From Chionoecetes opilio (lineage: Eukaryota; Arthropoda; Malacostraca; Decapoda; Majidae): a stretch of DNA of 64,000 nucleotides. Position 1 is the first letter of the stretch; each line of letters starts with the position of its first letter. Below the pieces are notes generated by a model, which had not been told where the DNA came from, did no database searches, and worked only from the letters and a program-made list of their open reading frames with translations. The stretch covers positions 22,501 through 86,500 of the forward strand of contig JACEEZ010025360.1 of assembly GCA_016584305.1 (NCBI GenBank), given 5' to 3'. Both the position numbers and the translations under genes were made by a program. Positions 32,201-41,931 of the stretch are shown here, one piece after another.

Positions 32201-33928
32201 GTTCCCCCGTCTGTCACAGCTGCCGGCCTTGTGCAGCGACAGGAACTGTGGGAAGGGGAGGCGGGTGCGGGTGTGAGTGTTATCATCCTTTTGTTTCCTT
32301 TTTCTACACCAAGAGAGATATTTGAGTGTCATTGAAGACAAGAGGATAGTTGTCTGGAAGGTTGTGTTGAGTAGATAGGTGAAGAAATTGAGTCTTTGAG
32401 GCATTGAACAAATCAAAGTTTGCTTTGCCCATGTCAGATATTAAAGAAAATCAGCAGTGAGGCGTTCTGTGGCATCCCTCCGTGAGCCCTTAATGCCTGT
32501 GGTGTTGGGCGTCGGGCAAATGACATAGAAAAATGCCGGGTAGGGTGTGCTTGTTGTCATGGTGCAGAGGACTGTGTCACTGTGTCAGGCTTGTGCTGTT
32601 GTCATGGTGCAGAGGACTGTGTCACTGTGTCAGGCTTGTGCTGTACTAACTCTGTGTCTACTTTTATCTACCTTGATTTCTTGTCATGGCAGTGCTACCA
32701 TGTGTGTGTGTGTGTGTGTGTATTCATCTAGTTGTATTTTACAGGGCCAGAGCAACGCTCGTATGGCCCCGTCTCCATATCAACATTTTTTTATCATTCA
32801 TCCTTAAGTGCTTAGTGTTGGGGGAAGCCAGCACCCTGGAGAGCAGGTCACAAACCCCGGCTAACACCCGGTACCCATTCACTGCTGGGTGGACAGGGGC
32901 TCGGGTTTTAAGGAAACAGCCCATCTGTTTCCGCTCCGCCCGGGGATCAAACCGGGACTTCTCGGTTGTGAACCGAGCGTGCTTCCCCTACACTACGGAG
33001 TACCAGTGTGTGTGTGTGTGTGTGTGTGTGTGTCACCCACTGGACTGCCACACTCTATCAGCCTCACCATCCCCTCACACACTACCACACACTGAGGTGA
33101 GGCCGCCACCCACCTGCCTGCGCCGGGCTGGGGTGGCGTGTGCGTGGCTGGACACCACCCGCACCGACCCCCTGCTGACGGGCTGGTGGCGGCGTGGCGC
33201 GTACGACACCGAGCGGATCTGAGGAGGAGGGGTGTACTGAAGCCTGGTTATCATTATTATCATTGCTATCCTTCATTAGAACACCAGGTGGCAGGAAATC
33301 AAATGATAGAGAGAAGAAGGCGAGATGTTTGAAGGCTATGGAGCACAGTTTTCCTCATCAGTGTATTGACGTGTGGAACAACCTGGACAGTGACACAGTA
33401 ATGCCAAGAGTATTTATGAATGCAATGATAACACTGACCCAATGGGATATGGAAACAGGACCTCACAAGCATAACACATTTCCCATTGGCTACATCACAA
33501 CCAGGTAAATACATCTAGGTAGCACACACACACACACACTAGGTACAAGTACTTACAACACTCACTGACACACTAAGTACAACTAGGTAAGTACACACAA
33601 ACAAATTTCACCCACCGACTTTCCCTCCACCCTCAGGTTGAGATGGGCCACATCATGGGTGTGGTGTGGGCTGAGGCCCCCTAGCCGGCCCGCTGCCCAG
33701 CCGGGTGAGTGTGGCGGGGCCGGGCTGTGGCCAGGCGGGGCGGAGGAGGGGCGACCCGTGTGCAGCTTTGGCCGCCTGGCGTCCGAGGAGGGCCGGGCCG
33801 AGCCGATCCTGGCCCCGGCCACCCTCGCAGACCCCACCCTGGACGAGCCGGACCCCGACCGCGCCGAGCCGACCCGGTGGGGGAAGGCGAGCCGCTCCTC
33901 CAGCATGGCGGCGGCGCTGCTCTCACCT
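24617..33928 (-). CDS. Cep131: CEP131/AZI1 (dilatory) homologue, partial, at least 9 exons
   Basis: CEP131 is a centriolar-satellite and basal-body protein needed for cilium assembly; the fly orthologue is dilatory. Exons seen on the minus strand: 33,928-33,616; 33,218-33,114; 32,245-30,521; 29,111-28,889; 28,096-27,708; 26,668-26,443; 25,830-25,607; 24,788-24,617. All have AG/GT borders. From 29,111 to 24,617 phases agree at every join (0, 2, 0, 2, 0). The C-terminal half follows vertebrate CEP131 in order: RIQKNLELIRKLMDDKKRL, then ERRERWTAQKTRTL, then RQRDKEIERA, then AKIK|GLRDRYEAELHEM across a splice. The N-terminal half is low-complexity, Ser/Pro-rich and poorly conserved. About the last 90 residues expected from vertebrates are not found, and the true 5' end is uncertain. 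The link between 30,521 and 29,111 does not keep phase, so an exon may be missing there. Confidence 0.88.
24855..25030 (-). repeat. SINE-3 copy (tRNA-derived), minus orientation
   Basis: On the minus strand: CAGGGTGGCAAGGTTGGTAG (A-box-like GGTTGGTAGAG), then B box GGTTCGAGTCC, then a tail through GTGGCGGCGC and AACCTTGTAGTTGGTACTTG. Different head from SINE-1 and SINE-2. Lies in a Cep131 intron. Confidence 0.7.
25030..25215. repeat. G-rich minisatellite in Cep131 intron
   Basis: Irregular repeats of GTGATGTGTGTACGTGGGGG with an 18-G run at about 25,154-25,170, a likely assembly-error hotspot. Confidence 0.85.
25338..25548. mobile_element. Foldback MITE, copy 2 (loop inverted)
   Basis: Same arms as 12,985-13,192 (GTTAACTTGGCGAAAATG ... 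GGGACTGGCTGAGGTGTTGG), but the loop reads AGAATGCCTTACTCCAAG, i.e. the reverse complement of copy 1's loop. Sits in a Cep131 intron. Confidence 0.85.
25607..25830 (-). CDS. Cep131: Cep131 exon G (coiled coil)
   Basis: Acceptor CCACCCTCAG, frame EELACLQEREERSRKEWREQ to RRTSDAKIK; donor GTGAGT, phase 2. RQRDKEIERAIKEIQAE aligns with the GRDKEIELVIHRLEA stretch of vertebrate CEP131. Confidence 0.92.
25876..26160 (-). repeat. SINE-1 copy, minus orientation
   Basis: On the minus strand: GGTACTCCGTAGTGTAGGGT, anticodon arm CTCAC-CTCACAA, B box GGTTCGATCC, body, then tail ending GGCCCTGTAAAATACAACTA GGTGAATA. It sits in a Cep131 intron and abuts a (GT)n tract at its head. Confidence 0.88.
26162..26247. 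repeat. (GT)n microsatellite
   Basis: About 40 GT units with one GC interruption, next to the SINE head. Confidence 0.97.
26443..26668 (-). CDS. Cep131: Cep131 exon F (coiled coil)
   Basis: Joined in phase from exon E (split Arg codon). Encodes LDMEMRQSEQLSLARLEGVR to QVRSIQRKHE; heptad-rich. Donor GTGTGTGTG is a weak match apart from GT. Confidence 0.87.
26747..26825. repeat. (TCTA)n microsatellite
   Basis: TCTATCTA repeats with TCTC and TTTA interruptions in a Cep131 intron. Confidence 0.95.
26855..27632. mobile_element. pogo-like TIR element (778 bp) with internal 110-bp tandem
   Basis: Ends CAGGGAGGTCCCG (left) and CGGGACCTCCCTG (right) are perfect 13-bp inverted repeats, with ATACGAG-type sub-terminal repeats, flanked by TA on both sides (26,853-26,854 and 27,633-27,634). 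Inside, about 110 bp beginning GCGGTCCCAAGGTTGG is duplicated in tandem at 27,219-27,437. No transposase remains. Confidence 0.82.
27708..28096 (-). CDS. Cep131: Cep131 exon E (coiled coil, 389 nt)
   Basis: Reads CERLHQGTKLAERRQADRAK, then GAEQERRERWTAQKTRTLRE and KHRDDVSLLKAQHWEALREA, ending in an R/E-rich helix. This tracks vertebrate CEP131 (CEA...REKWISEKTKK...HKQEVRRLKSLHEAELL). Donor GTGAGG, phase 2. Confidence 0.9.
28197..28475 (+). repeat. SINE-1 copy, plus orientation
   Basis: GGTACTCCGTAGTGCAGGGG, B box GGTTCGATCC, the common body, and 3' end GGCCCTGAAAAATACAACT. Sits in a Cep131 intron. Confidence 0.88.
28492..28838 (+). repeat. SINE-2 copy (tRNA-derived), full-length
   Basis: The head GGCGGTAGCAGAGTGGTTAG resembles a Ser/Leu-type tRNA with A box; the B-box region is degraded (AATTAGATCC). 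The body includes AACACCCACATGCTGCCCAT and CACCACGGGCGAGAGCCAAC and ends in poly-A (28,819-28,836). Other copies: 30,330-30,480 (3' part) and 35,742-36,085. Confidence 0.85.
28889..29111 (-). CDS. Cep131: Cep131 exon D (coiled coil)
   Basis: Starts ESWELLQQLAEAERQLE after acceptor ACCACACCCAG and ends RIQKNLELIRKLMDDKKRL-TEE at donor GTGAGG, phase 0. The last 30 residues match the CEP131 segment preceding the central coiled coil. Confidence 0.85.
29150..29345. repeat. GGGAGGGGTGAGGGAAGG minisatellite
   Basis: Purine-rich tandem repeats in a Cep131 intron; the proline-rich frames here are artefacts. Confidence 0.9.
29576..29861. mobile_element. Harbinger-like MITE (286 bp)
   Basis: AGGCCGGTTCCCACCAGTCC and GGACTGGTGGGAACCGGCCT are perfect terminal inverted repeats, with TTA on both sides (29,573-29,575 and 29,862-29,864). 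The interior shares CAACAATGACGTCAC and CTCGAGCGG blocks with 5,902-6,215. Confidence 0.9.
29885..29965 (+). repeat. Dispersed repeat, counterpart of 22,868-22,950
   Basis: Inverted relative to that copy; shares GGGGATTGGCCACGGCAGAG. Confidence 0.7.
30330..30480 (+). repeat. SINE-2 fragment (3' part)
   Basis: Begins within the body (ACATCACAGGCGTCACTATA), continues through GGGCCAACCATCACG and ends in an A-rich tail. Head absent. Confidence 0.75.
30521..32245 (-). CDS. Cep131: Cep131 exon C (large, Ser/Pro-rich; likely 1-nt frame break)
   Basis: The acceptor CTTCCCACAG opens the frame FLSLHKAGSCDRRG, followed by a poly-Ala stretch, the helix LPWDSEWKTLLQQNHQLLLR, acidic/serine regions and QDLLEALQMIEDEEKG, which resembles the LLHTLQLLE segment of vertebrate CEP131. 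Near 30,650-30,680 the frame should shift: the continuing frame becomes W/R/C-rich, while the alternative gives an amphipathic helix VLVEKVFLFTQDLVERWHL up to donor GTGGGT at 30,520. A one-base error or true indel in a G-run is likely. Confidence 0.75.
32545..32645. repeat. 44-bp tandem duplication
   Basis: GTCATGGTGCAGAGGACTGT GTCACTGTGTCAGGC-type unit occurs twice in the intron between Cep131 exons B and C. Confidence 0.9.
32721..33004 (-). repeat. SINE-1 copy, minus orientation
   Basis: On the minus strand it starts GGTACTCCGTAGTGTAGGGG and ends TAAAATACAACTAGATGAAT. The B box reads GGTTTGATCC (one change). (GT)n tracts abut both ends (32,699-32,720 and 33,006-33,032). Confidence 0.88.
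33114..33218 (-). CDS. Cep131: Cep131 exon B (105 nt)
   Basis: Acceptor CTCCTCCTCAG and donor GTGGGTGG enclose exactly 35 codons (IRSVSYAPRRHQPVSRGSVR ... RRRQ), phase 0/0, joining cleanly to both neighbours. Confidence 0.75.
33270..33530 (+). mobile_element. LINE 3' end remnant in Cep131 intron
   Basis: Encodes EHSFPHQCIDVWNNLDSDTV, matching the YSFPYRSIEAWNNLDAKV end of the LINE at 13.2/19.9 kb, and ends with CAACCAGGTAAATACATC followed by (AC)n. Heavily truncated. Confidence 0.75.
33616..33928 (-). CDS. Cep131: Cep131 exon A (first recognised)
   Basis: Acceptor TTTTGTCCCCAG, then a frame with Met at 33,906 (MLEERLAFPHRVGSARSGSG) rich in S/R/G repeats, ending LNLRVEGKS at donor GTGGGT, phase 0. 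The acceptor implies an upstream exon, perhaps only 5' UTR, with the Met at 33,906 as start. GC content is very high. Confidence 0.65.
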
Positions 33929-33930
33929 CT

Positions 33931-35409
<1,479 letters not shown>

Positions 35410-35741
35410 CAAAATAATGGGGAACTGGTTTAAAAGAGGAAATATTCAGGGATGTGTTTGTGCAGATGAGAGAGAGAGAGTAAGTCTGAGTCACGCACTC
35501 ACTCGCTGCCTCCCGAACCCTAATGATTCTTGATCAAAGCTGTTGGCCTGATGGTGGGCTGTTCACGAGTAGCGGGCTGTCACTTGTAGGAAATCAGACG
35601 TGTTACAGTGCTTGCGTAGTGGTAACACAGATCATTCAAATTGAAGCAAAGTTTGATTACATAGTATATTCTTGTTTCCCCTATTTCTGAAGAGTATAAT
35701 AAATGATACATTTTTACTCATCTCTTAGCATCCTCAGGGGA

Positions 35742-36085
35742 GGCGGTAGCAGAGTGGTTAGCATCTCCGAGTGGCGCTGCGTTCTCGGTGACCTGAGTTC
35801 GATCCCCGATGAGAACCAAAATCTACTTAAAATCCTTTTGCATCGTTGAATGTCCTAAGAACACCCACATGCTGCCCATTAACATGTCTACGCAATCTAC
35901 CTGCGATTGCGAGTGCATCGGAGGACACAGGGAGGCGGCATGAGTCCCTAATCACAGACGTCACTATAATAACCCTGCCTGCGCCACCACGGGCGAGGGC
36001 CAACCATCACACCCCTGGAGGTCACTGCCTACAGGTGCCATAGGCACAAATGTAAAAAAATAAATAAATAAAATAAAAATAAATA
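35742..36085 (+). repeat. SINE-2 copy, full-length, intact B box
   Basis: GGCGGTAGCAGAGTGGTTAG, then a variable-arm-like stretch, then B box GAGTTCGATCCCC, the same body as 28,492, and a tail of AAATAAATAAATAAA. Confidence 0.87.
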
Positions 36086-36325
36086 ATCTGTGGCTAAAAC
36101 TCATGATGGCTAGAAATATCCACATCTGCAAATATTGTAAATAAATATCCCCATCAACCTCCACATCTGCAATTAGTGAACCCCATCCGGTGCACCTGTA
36201 GTTACAAGTACGTGCCTTACTTGGTCTTGTTAAGAGGACACATTCTGCCTTGTAATGCTTCAGTAATGTAATGTTTGTAATGCTCTCCAGATAGCCCCTT
36301 CTAACTTTCCTGAAGTCATGGATGT

Positions 36326-36405
36326 AGAAATGTAAGTATTAACGCCACCACACATCTGTAAATAAAAAAGAAACGTTGTCCTGGCGACTTTGGTGTTGTC
36401 TAGGG
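36326..36405. repeat. Dispersed 80-bp repeat, copy 2
   Basis: Counterpart of 3,478-3,560. Confidence 0.7.
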
Positions 36406-37084
36406 TAGGGGAGGCAGCCCGTGGTGGCCCCGAGGTGACTGCCTGAGGGGTATGTGGCCCCGCCCTCACAGGCAAAGGCGTGGCCTGGAGGTTGTGTGCA
36501 GACATGGTTTAAAGGACTCAACACTTAACACTACAGCATTACCGTGGCAAGGGAATGGTGGTGGTGGTGGTGCGACAGCAATACCGCTGGCAATATTTAC
36601 CAACCTACCACACACACAGCCTCCTCTCCTCACCTCACTGGAGCCTTGTGGGTGTGTCAGGCCATGCATGGTGCCAGCCCTGCAGGAACACCGGTGATTC
36701 AGTGACAGTGAATAACTCGTCCCAACACACACACACACACAGCCCAGTGTTGATGCTGATGATGACAATGATGCGTCAACAAACCTTTTAACCTTCACAA
36801 CAGCGGCTGTCAAACCCTCGTTAGGCAGCACGGGAAGGACAAGACTATAGCCGCTGTACCTATACCACAATGCGACAGTCTGTGTTTATATAGCCATAGA
36901 TTACCACCCAGAGCCTCGTGCCAGACCCAGCCCACAGAAAAGGTAGTCCCTGCCCCGCCCCGCCCCACCCCACCCAGACCGCTGTCGCCTGTCAGCCTGT
37001 CAGGAGGGGAGGAACAGTGCGCGAAGGGGCGTGTTTTCACCTGATTGCCGAGGCTTGTGAGATCGGGGCGAGGTGAGGGAGTGT
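36406..37084. other. No gene recognised
   Basis: Short CA tract near 36,726; GC-rich near 36,950. The minus-strand frame over 36,466-36,870 has no domain that I know. Confidence 0.4.
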
Positions 37085-37285
37085 GGACTGTGTGGTGGCA
37101 GTGTGCTGTGTCTGTGTGTGGTGGCAGTGTGCTGTGTCTGTGTGTGGTGGCAGTGTGCTGTGTCTGTGTGTGGTGGCAGTGTGCTGTGTCTGTGTCTGTG
37201 TGTGGTGGCAGTGTGCTGTGTCTGTGTGTGGTGGCAGTGTGCTGTGTCTGTGTGTGGTGGCAGTGTGCTGTGTCTGTGTGGCTGA
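37085..37285. repeat. 26-bp minisatellite, about 8 copies
   Basis: Unit GTGTGTGGTGGCAGTGTGCT plus GTGTCT; one copy has an extra GTGTCT. Frames are open in all three phases and not coding. Confidence 0.95.
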
Positions 37286-37441
37286 GGCGACGCGGCGTGA
37301 ACTGCTGCGGATCACTGGCTGGGAGGCTGTGATGGGTAGCCGCGGCTAGAGATACGGGTCCGTACCCATAGGTAGATGTCGGGGATAGGTACGGCGGCGG
37401 TACCCATAGCTATTCCAAAGCGTTTCATTTGCAGAAAGGGG

Positions 37442-39186
37442 GGTAATACTGGACGAGGATTTCGCGGTCCTTTTCAGAGACACCGACTAGTTTTTCCTGG
37501 CCTAAAATAGGTGCTTTTTCTAATGGAGATAGTTTTATTTTGCGCAAAACCATTGTTAAAAAAAACAAAAATCAAATTCTATGGTACCGTTTCCATTAAA
37601 AACACTGTATCTCCATCAGAAAAAGCACTAAAACTTGGCCGGGAAAAATTAGTCAGGGTCTTATAGGTTTTAATGAAACCTAACCTAACCTTATAGGCTT
37701 TAATGAAACCTAACCTAATCTTATAGGCTTTAATGAAACCTAACCTAACCTTATAGGTTTAAATGAAAACTAACCTAACCTTAACCACAAAGTATACCTA
37801 ACCTAACCTTAACCACTAAGTAGACCTAACCTAACCTAACCTTAGCACTTTTACCTACTGAGGTGGTGGAAAGCAGCGAGCAATTTCCCGCAGGAAGTGG
37901 TGGAAGAGGGTGGTTGGGTCTTGGTGACTGTGGCAGAACAAGTAGCGGGCAAAGTACTGCCTATAGTGGTCTTTTTTGTTGCCAGCTCTGAGAACCCAGC
38001 TCTTAATGTCTTTCCAGAGCCGTTCGATGTTGTTTGTGTGGACCCGCGTCACTGAATCCACAAAGTTCTTAGAGTGGTTCACGACTGTGTGTCGCTGAGG
38101 CCACTATAGGCTTTCCAAGAGTCACTGTATATTATTGACCCAGGGAGGATATACTTTTGCCATAGGGGGATGAGGGTAGCAGCGTCTCTTTGCTCCACAG
38201 GGAGAATAAAGCGCCGCTTTGTCTCCCGGTCTATGCCCTCAAAACCCACACTCCATCTTCTATTCTGCCGCGATTGTACTTACGTTTTCCGAATTTACTC
38301 ATCAATTTCCACCACTTTCCCCGGGCCACCGATAGGCTGCTGGTCGTCCAGCCACTTCTCACACACCTCACAGCAGAAGCTCTTCCAGTCTACCACTGTC
38401 TTTTCAGTGAGGCCAAAGTTTGTCTGGAAGTACTGCTGCTGGGTGTAGAACTTCCTCAAAAAAGCGTTTATAAAAAGTAAGTTCACACTGGGGGAGAGCT
38501 TCACTTTTTCCAGCCACGTTCCTTTTAACCGTGAAGCATAGAAATCGCAGCGTATTTCACGCTTTGACTTCGGGTCGGGGAGGAATCGCTTATTGCAGTG
38601 AAAACCACGGCCGTTTTTCGTCAAAGACAGCTCTCGCCTGCAGTTACCACACTTCCTCTTAGTTGGTATGACACCGTGTTCTTCAAACGTTTTCAGAGCC
38701 TTTTGGTCTTTGTCAAGGTATAATTGGATGATACGGACTTCAGTCACTGAGCATCCTATGCACTCCATTTCAACTAGCTTACTGATCAGCGGTAACCGAC
38801 TTTACCCCATTCAAATTTGGGCCTTTGTTTTAATTAATAGCCTTTGATTGGCTCCCGAAAATTGAGTGACTGATTGGCTAAAAGAAAAAAATGCGAGCCT
38901 GTCATTGGCTAATTTTCGGAGTCTGTGATTGGCTAGACTGTCAGTCTCTTGATCCGTAAGAAAAATTGGAAGCTCGTGACTCCGGTCAGTGTCCAAATAG
39001 AGTTGGATGGAGGAGGGTGTGTCTGTGTGTGCTATAGACAACAAAAGAATAATTGCAATATATACATAATTTTTGTATTTTTCGCAGAAGTAGAGTAGTA
39101 GTGTACAGTATACTGAGCAAAACAAATTACAGAAAACGTGAGTATTAAGGTCGGTAGCGACCGCAAAATTCTCGTCCATTATAACC
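37442..39186 (-). mobile_element. Merlin (IS1016/ISXO2-like) DNA transposon, near full length
   Basis: Left end GGTAATACTGGACGAGGATT and right end (minus strand) GGTTATAATGGACGAGAATT are inverted repeats over about 28 bp. An 8-bp target duplication, GAAAGGGG (37,434-37,441) and GAAAGAGG (39,187-39,194), differs at one base. Merlin elements make 8-9 bp duplications and carry IS1016-type transposases, matching the gene inside. Left-end fragments also occur at 6,756-7,049 and perhaps 54,005-54,050. Confidence 0.92.
37855..38768 (-). pseudogene. Merlin transposase (ISXO2-like), broken
   Basis: Met at 38,768 starts a zinc-ribbon N-terminus (CGNCRRELSLTKNGRGFHCN) followed by the helical region and the first catalytic acid in KVVEIDE (about 38,297). 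A 2-nt loss then shifts the frame; GIDRETKRRFILPVEQRDA and IYSDSWKAYSG (second catalytic Asp) continue in another frame, and VNHSKNFVDSV then HTNNIERLW (third catalytic position region) in a third frame ending CFPPPQ at 37,855. Three breaks make it inactive as read. Family: DDE transposases of the IS1595/ISXO2 group. Confidence 0.9.
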
Positions 39187-39545
39187 GAAAGAGGTTCTCA
39201 AGTAATTTTTGAAGGAAAATTAGTTTTTCTGGTGTTTTTTTAAGTGATTAGAGTGATTTTGGGATTCAGTTCTGAGGCAAAGCTCTTGTTTCTGAGTCCC
39301 CTTCCTTTCCCACAAACTTTGGGGACCTGCGGGAAGCCAGGTTTTTGGGCGAGGGAACATCAGAACAAGGTATTTGCTGTACAAATGAGGTCCAAAATCG
39401 CTACCTGGAACTGTCGGCGACTTCCAATTTTTCACCTCGGCGGGAGTAATAATTTTTGGCGGCAGTTCCAGTTCTCGATCTTGATATTACAGTACCCAAT
39501 ATATACATTTAATAAGCTTTTAATCATGTTTCTGCATTCTTCATC

Positions 39546-39750
39546 CCATTCAGCTCAAAAGGGCTGGTGGAGCGCGTGAGCAGGAAGTTCCTTGACGCGT
39601 TACAACCTGTCGTTAACAGTTTGCACGACAATTGGGAAGATTGTTTACCATACGTGACGGCTTGCATTAATAGTTCAGTTTGCGTGTAGAAAGTTGTGCT
39701 TTGTGAAGACCACGGGCAAGTCTGTCACTACATACTTTACTATTTTTTTT
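39546..39750 (+). pseudogene. Gypsy-type integrase relic (about 50-65 codons)
   Basis: From 39,546 one frame reads PFSSKGLVERVSRKFLDALQ then VVNSLHDNWEDCLPYVTACI up to a stop at 39,687. This is the catalytic-Glu helix region (GLVER..R) and following helices of an LTR-retrotransposon integrase. No other part of the element is visible; it is not the same family as the Gypsy at 46-53 kb. Confidence 0.65.
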
Positions 39751-39785
39751 CACATCACAAAGGACTGGCCAAGGCTATATCCTCA

Positions 39786-40212
39786 AGCTGCGTCCACACT
39801 AGACATTACGATGTGCATTATGTGATGCGGGAAGTGATGCAGAACGGGTGTGTGTCCAGACTAGTGTTGGCGTGATGCGCTCATTACTTCTTTACTGAAT
39901 CATAACAATTGGCTGACTTGTACCAGAGAGAGCCAGATAATGATAATATAAGCCTCTCATACAAAGAAAGATCCTTGTAATAATAATTATGATCCTTCTG
40001 TAGTAAGAGAAATCCTTGTACATAATAGTAATAAGCCTTTGATAATAAAACATAAATGGCAGGCACGACAGCTGACGGCTATGAGGCGTGCATTACGTTG
40101 CAGAAATGCCCGCGCTAGATTTGCCCCCAGCGTCACTCTCCCGCATCACTGAACACCAAAATAGAGTTCCAGCATTACGATGCACATCGTAATGCCTAGT
40201 GTGGACGGGCCT
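39786..40212. mobile_element. Harbinger-like TIR element (about 427 bp)
   Basis: Left GCGTCCACACTAGACATTAC and right GTAATGCCTAGTGTGGACG are inverted, extending through GATGTGCAT. Outer bases resemble AGGCCC; flanks are TCA and TAA, so the target duplication is diverged. Confidence 0.7.
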
Positions 40213-40217
40213 TAAGA

Positions 40218-41276
40218 CAGTGCTCTTCAACCTCTTTTGATGCCGTCCACCCCTAGTAGTGATTTGGTAAGAGCTGTCAACCACTATTTTTTTCTCTTTA
40301 AAATCTCACGGCTCTGACATTTTAAATCTAACTATATTATTCTACAAAATATATAGGTAGGAAAAAGGAAAAGGCAGCTTCACTCTCATTTTAAATTTAC
40401 AGTTTACATATTCTTAGTATAATAACACATGCAGTCTAAAACTATAAATATACAAGGACAAATTAAACATACCTTCGGAATTACAAACAAAAACCAGTGG
40501 CTTGGCTGCTGTTGCAATTTGTCTGCTATCAGCTTAAATCGAGGCATCAGACAATTTTCAAGTGCAACTCAATTAAGAGGATCCAAATTCAGAATGGCAT
40601 TCCTTTTATATGCCTTGATTAAAACTAAGCTTTGCTGACACAGACATGATGTTGGCATCTGCACAAACATGGCTGTTGCCTTCTCAGCTTACTCCTTGTA
40701 GTCCTGACTATCAAGCAGGACAACCCAGCAATGCAATGCATAGGATGGCCAAATGTTTTGAAAGCTGCTTTTTAAGAATAATCCACTAGAAGCTCCAATA
40801 GGGCATCAGAATGATCAGTTCCATCATCTGAGAATGGATGAAGCTTCCACATGTTGGAGGTCTGAGAGGTCTTTGAAATAGAAGTCAAGGTTTTCCTGCA
40901 TCAAAGTCAGGTGTCTGGTAATCCAGGGGGACATTCGTACCTCCAGTGTCTGCTCTGCTGTCTGCATACCATGTGCCCAGCCACTGCCAGCCAGCCATAT
41001 AGGTATCAAAGACTTCAAAATCAGAACAACACTTCTTTTCTACATTGCTTTTAATTTTTTTCACCTTCAGTTTGAATCCATTTATTTTCCCCATACTTAT
41101 AAAAATATTCCCACCTTTGCCCAGGTTTATACCATAGATTTATTTTCCCTTATCTATACCGACACGTGGGCATGATCTCGTCCACCCACCTGTCCACCCC
41201 AAGACAGCCGTCCACCCCTCATTCAGTCTCGTCCACCTTTTTAGGTGGACTAGTCCACCCAGGTTGAATAGCACTG
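40218..41276. mobile_element. hAT-type element, non-autonomous or decayed (1.06 kb)
   Basis: The left end CAGTGCTCTTCAACCT and right end (inverted) CAGTGCTATTCAACCT form 16-bp TIRs with one mismatch. Flanking octamers CCTTAAGA (40,210-40,217) and CTCTAAGA (41,277-41,284) agree at 6 of 8 bases. 8-bp duplications and CAGTG-TTCAACC ends are classic for hAT. Minus-strand pieces (40,824-41,094) may be transposase remnants, but I cannot confirm motifs. Confidence 0.8.
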
Positions 41277-41619
41277 CTCTAAGACAATTAAACCTCAAGA
41301 AATTTAATCACGTGAGTGACTCGTGCCGCATTGTAAGAATGGTGATGTTAGGTCAGACAAGGGTGGAAGCAATGGCTGGCTGCCCGCTGCCCCTGAAGGC
41401 CCCACCCATGCCTGGCACACGGCCACTTGGAGGGCATGGACACTTTCCCCCCTTGTGGCTTGCCAGTGTCCTGAATGATGGTGGAGGGGGAGGTGTTGTA
41501 CAGAGTGGTGGGGTGAGCCAGGTGTGCTGGGCTTTCTCCTGGCCAGGCAACACAGGGATAGGTGCTGGGGTGAGGGTGAACCAGGAACCCCTTCCCTGCC
41601 TGTGTGTTGATGGCCACTA

Positions 41620-41919
41620 ATGTTACAGGTGCTGAGCGGGAGCGTCCAGGTCGGCGCCCCACCACCACTCCTCCCTGCTTACCTCGTATTTAGGGACGCC
41701 AGATGTGTTCCTCCACCTCCACGGGGTTCCTGCAGGCCCAGCTGCTGCCTCCTGCTGCAAGTGCTCTGCCAGGGAGGGTGTGAGGAACCTACAACCTGTG
41801 ACCACTGTGGGACTGTGTGCTCCAGTAAGGCTGCCCTTACTACACACGTCCTTTCCCATAGTCACAGGACAAGGTTGAGGAGTGACTGGTGTGGGACTGG
41901 AGTATTCTTGCAAGGCTGA
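41620..41919 (+). CDS. Possible upstream exon of the zinc-finger gene
   Basis: A frame from 41,620 ends at 41,919 and contains one C2H2-like finger, CDHCGTVCSSKAALTTHVLSH SH, at about 41,795-41,865. AG acceptors occur at 41,629 (GTTACAG) and just upstream of 41,929 (GATATCAG). It may be a coding exon or retained 5' part spliced to the main finger exon; the frame differs from that exon. Confidence 0.45.
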   Translation: MLQVLSGSVQVGAPPPLLPAYLVFRDARCVPPPPRGSCRPSCCLLLQVLCQGGCEEPTTCDHCGTVCSSKAALTTHVLSHSHRTRLRSDWCGTGVFLQG

Positions 41920-41931
41920 TATCAGGAGGCC

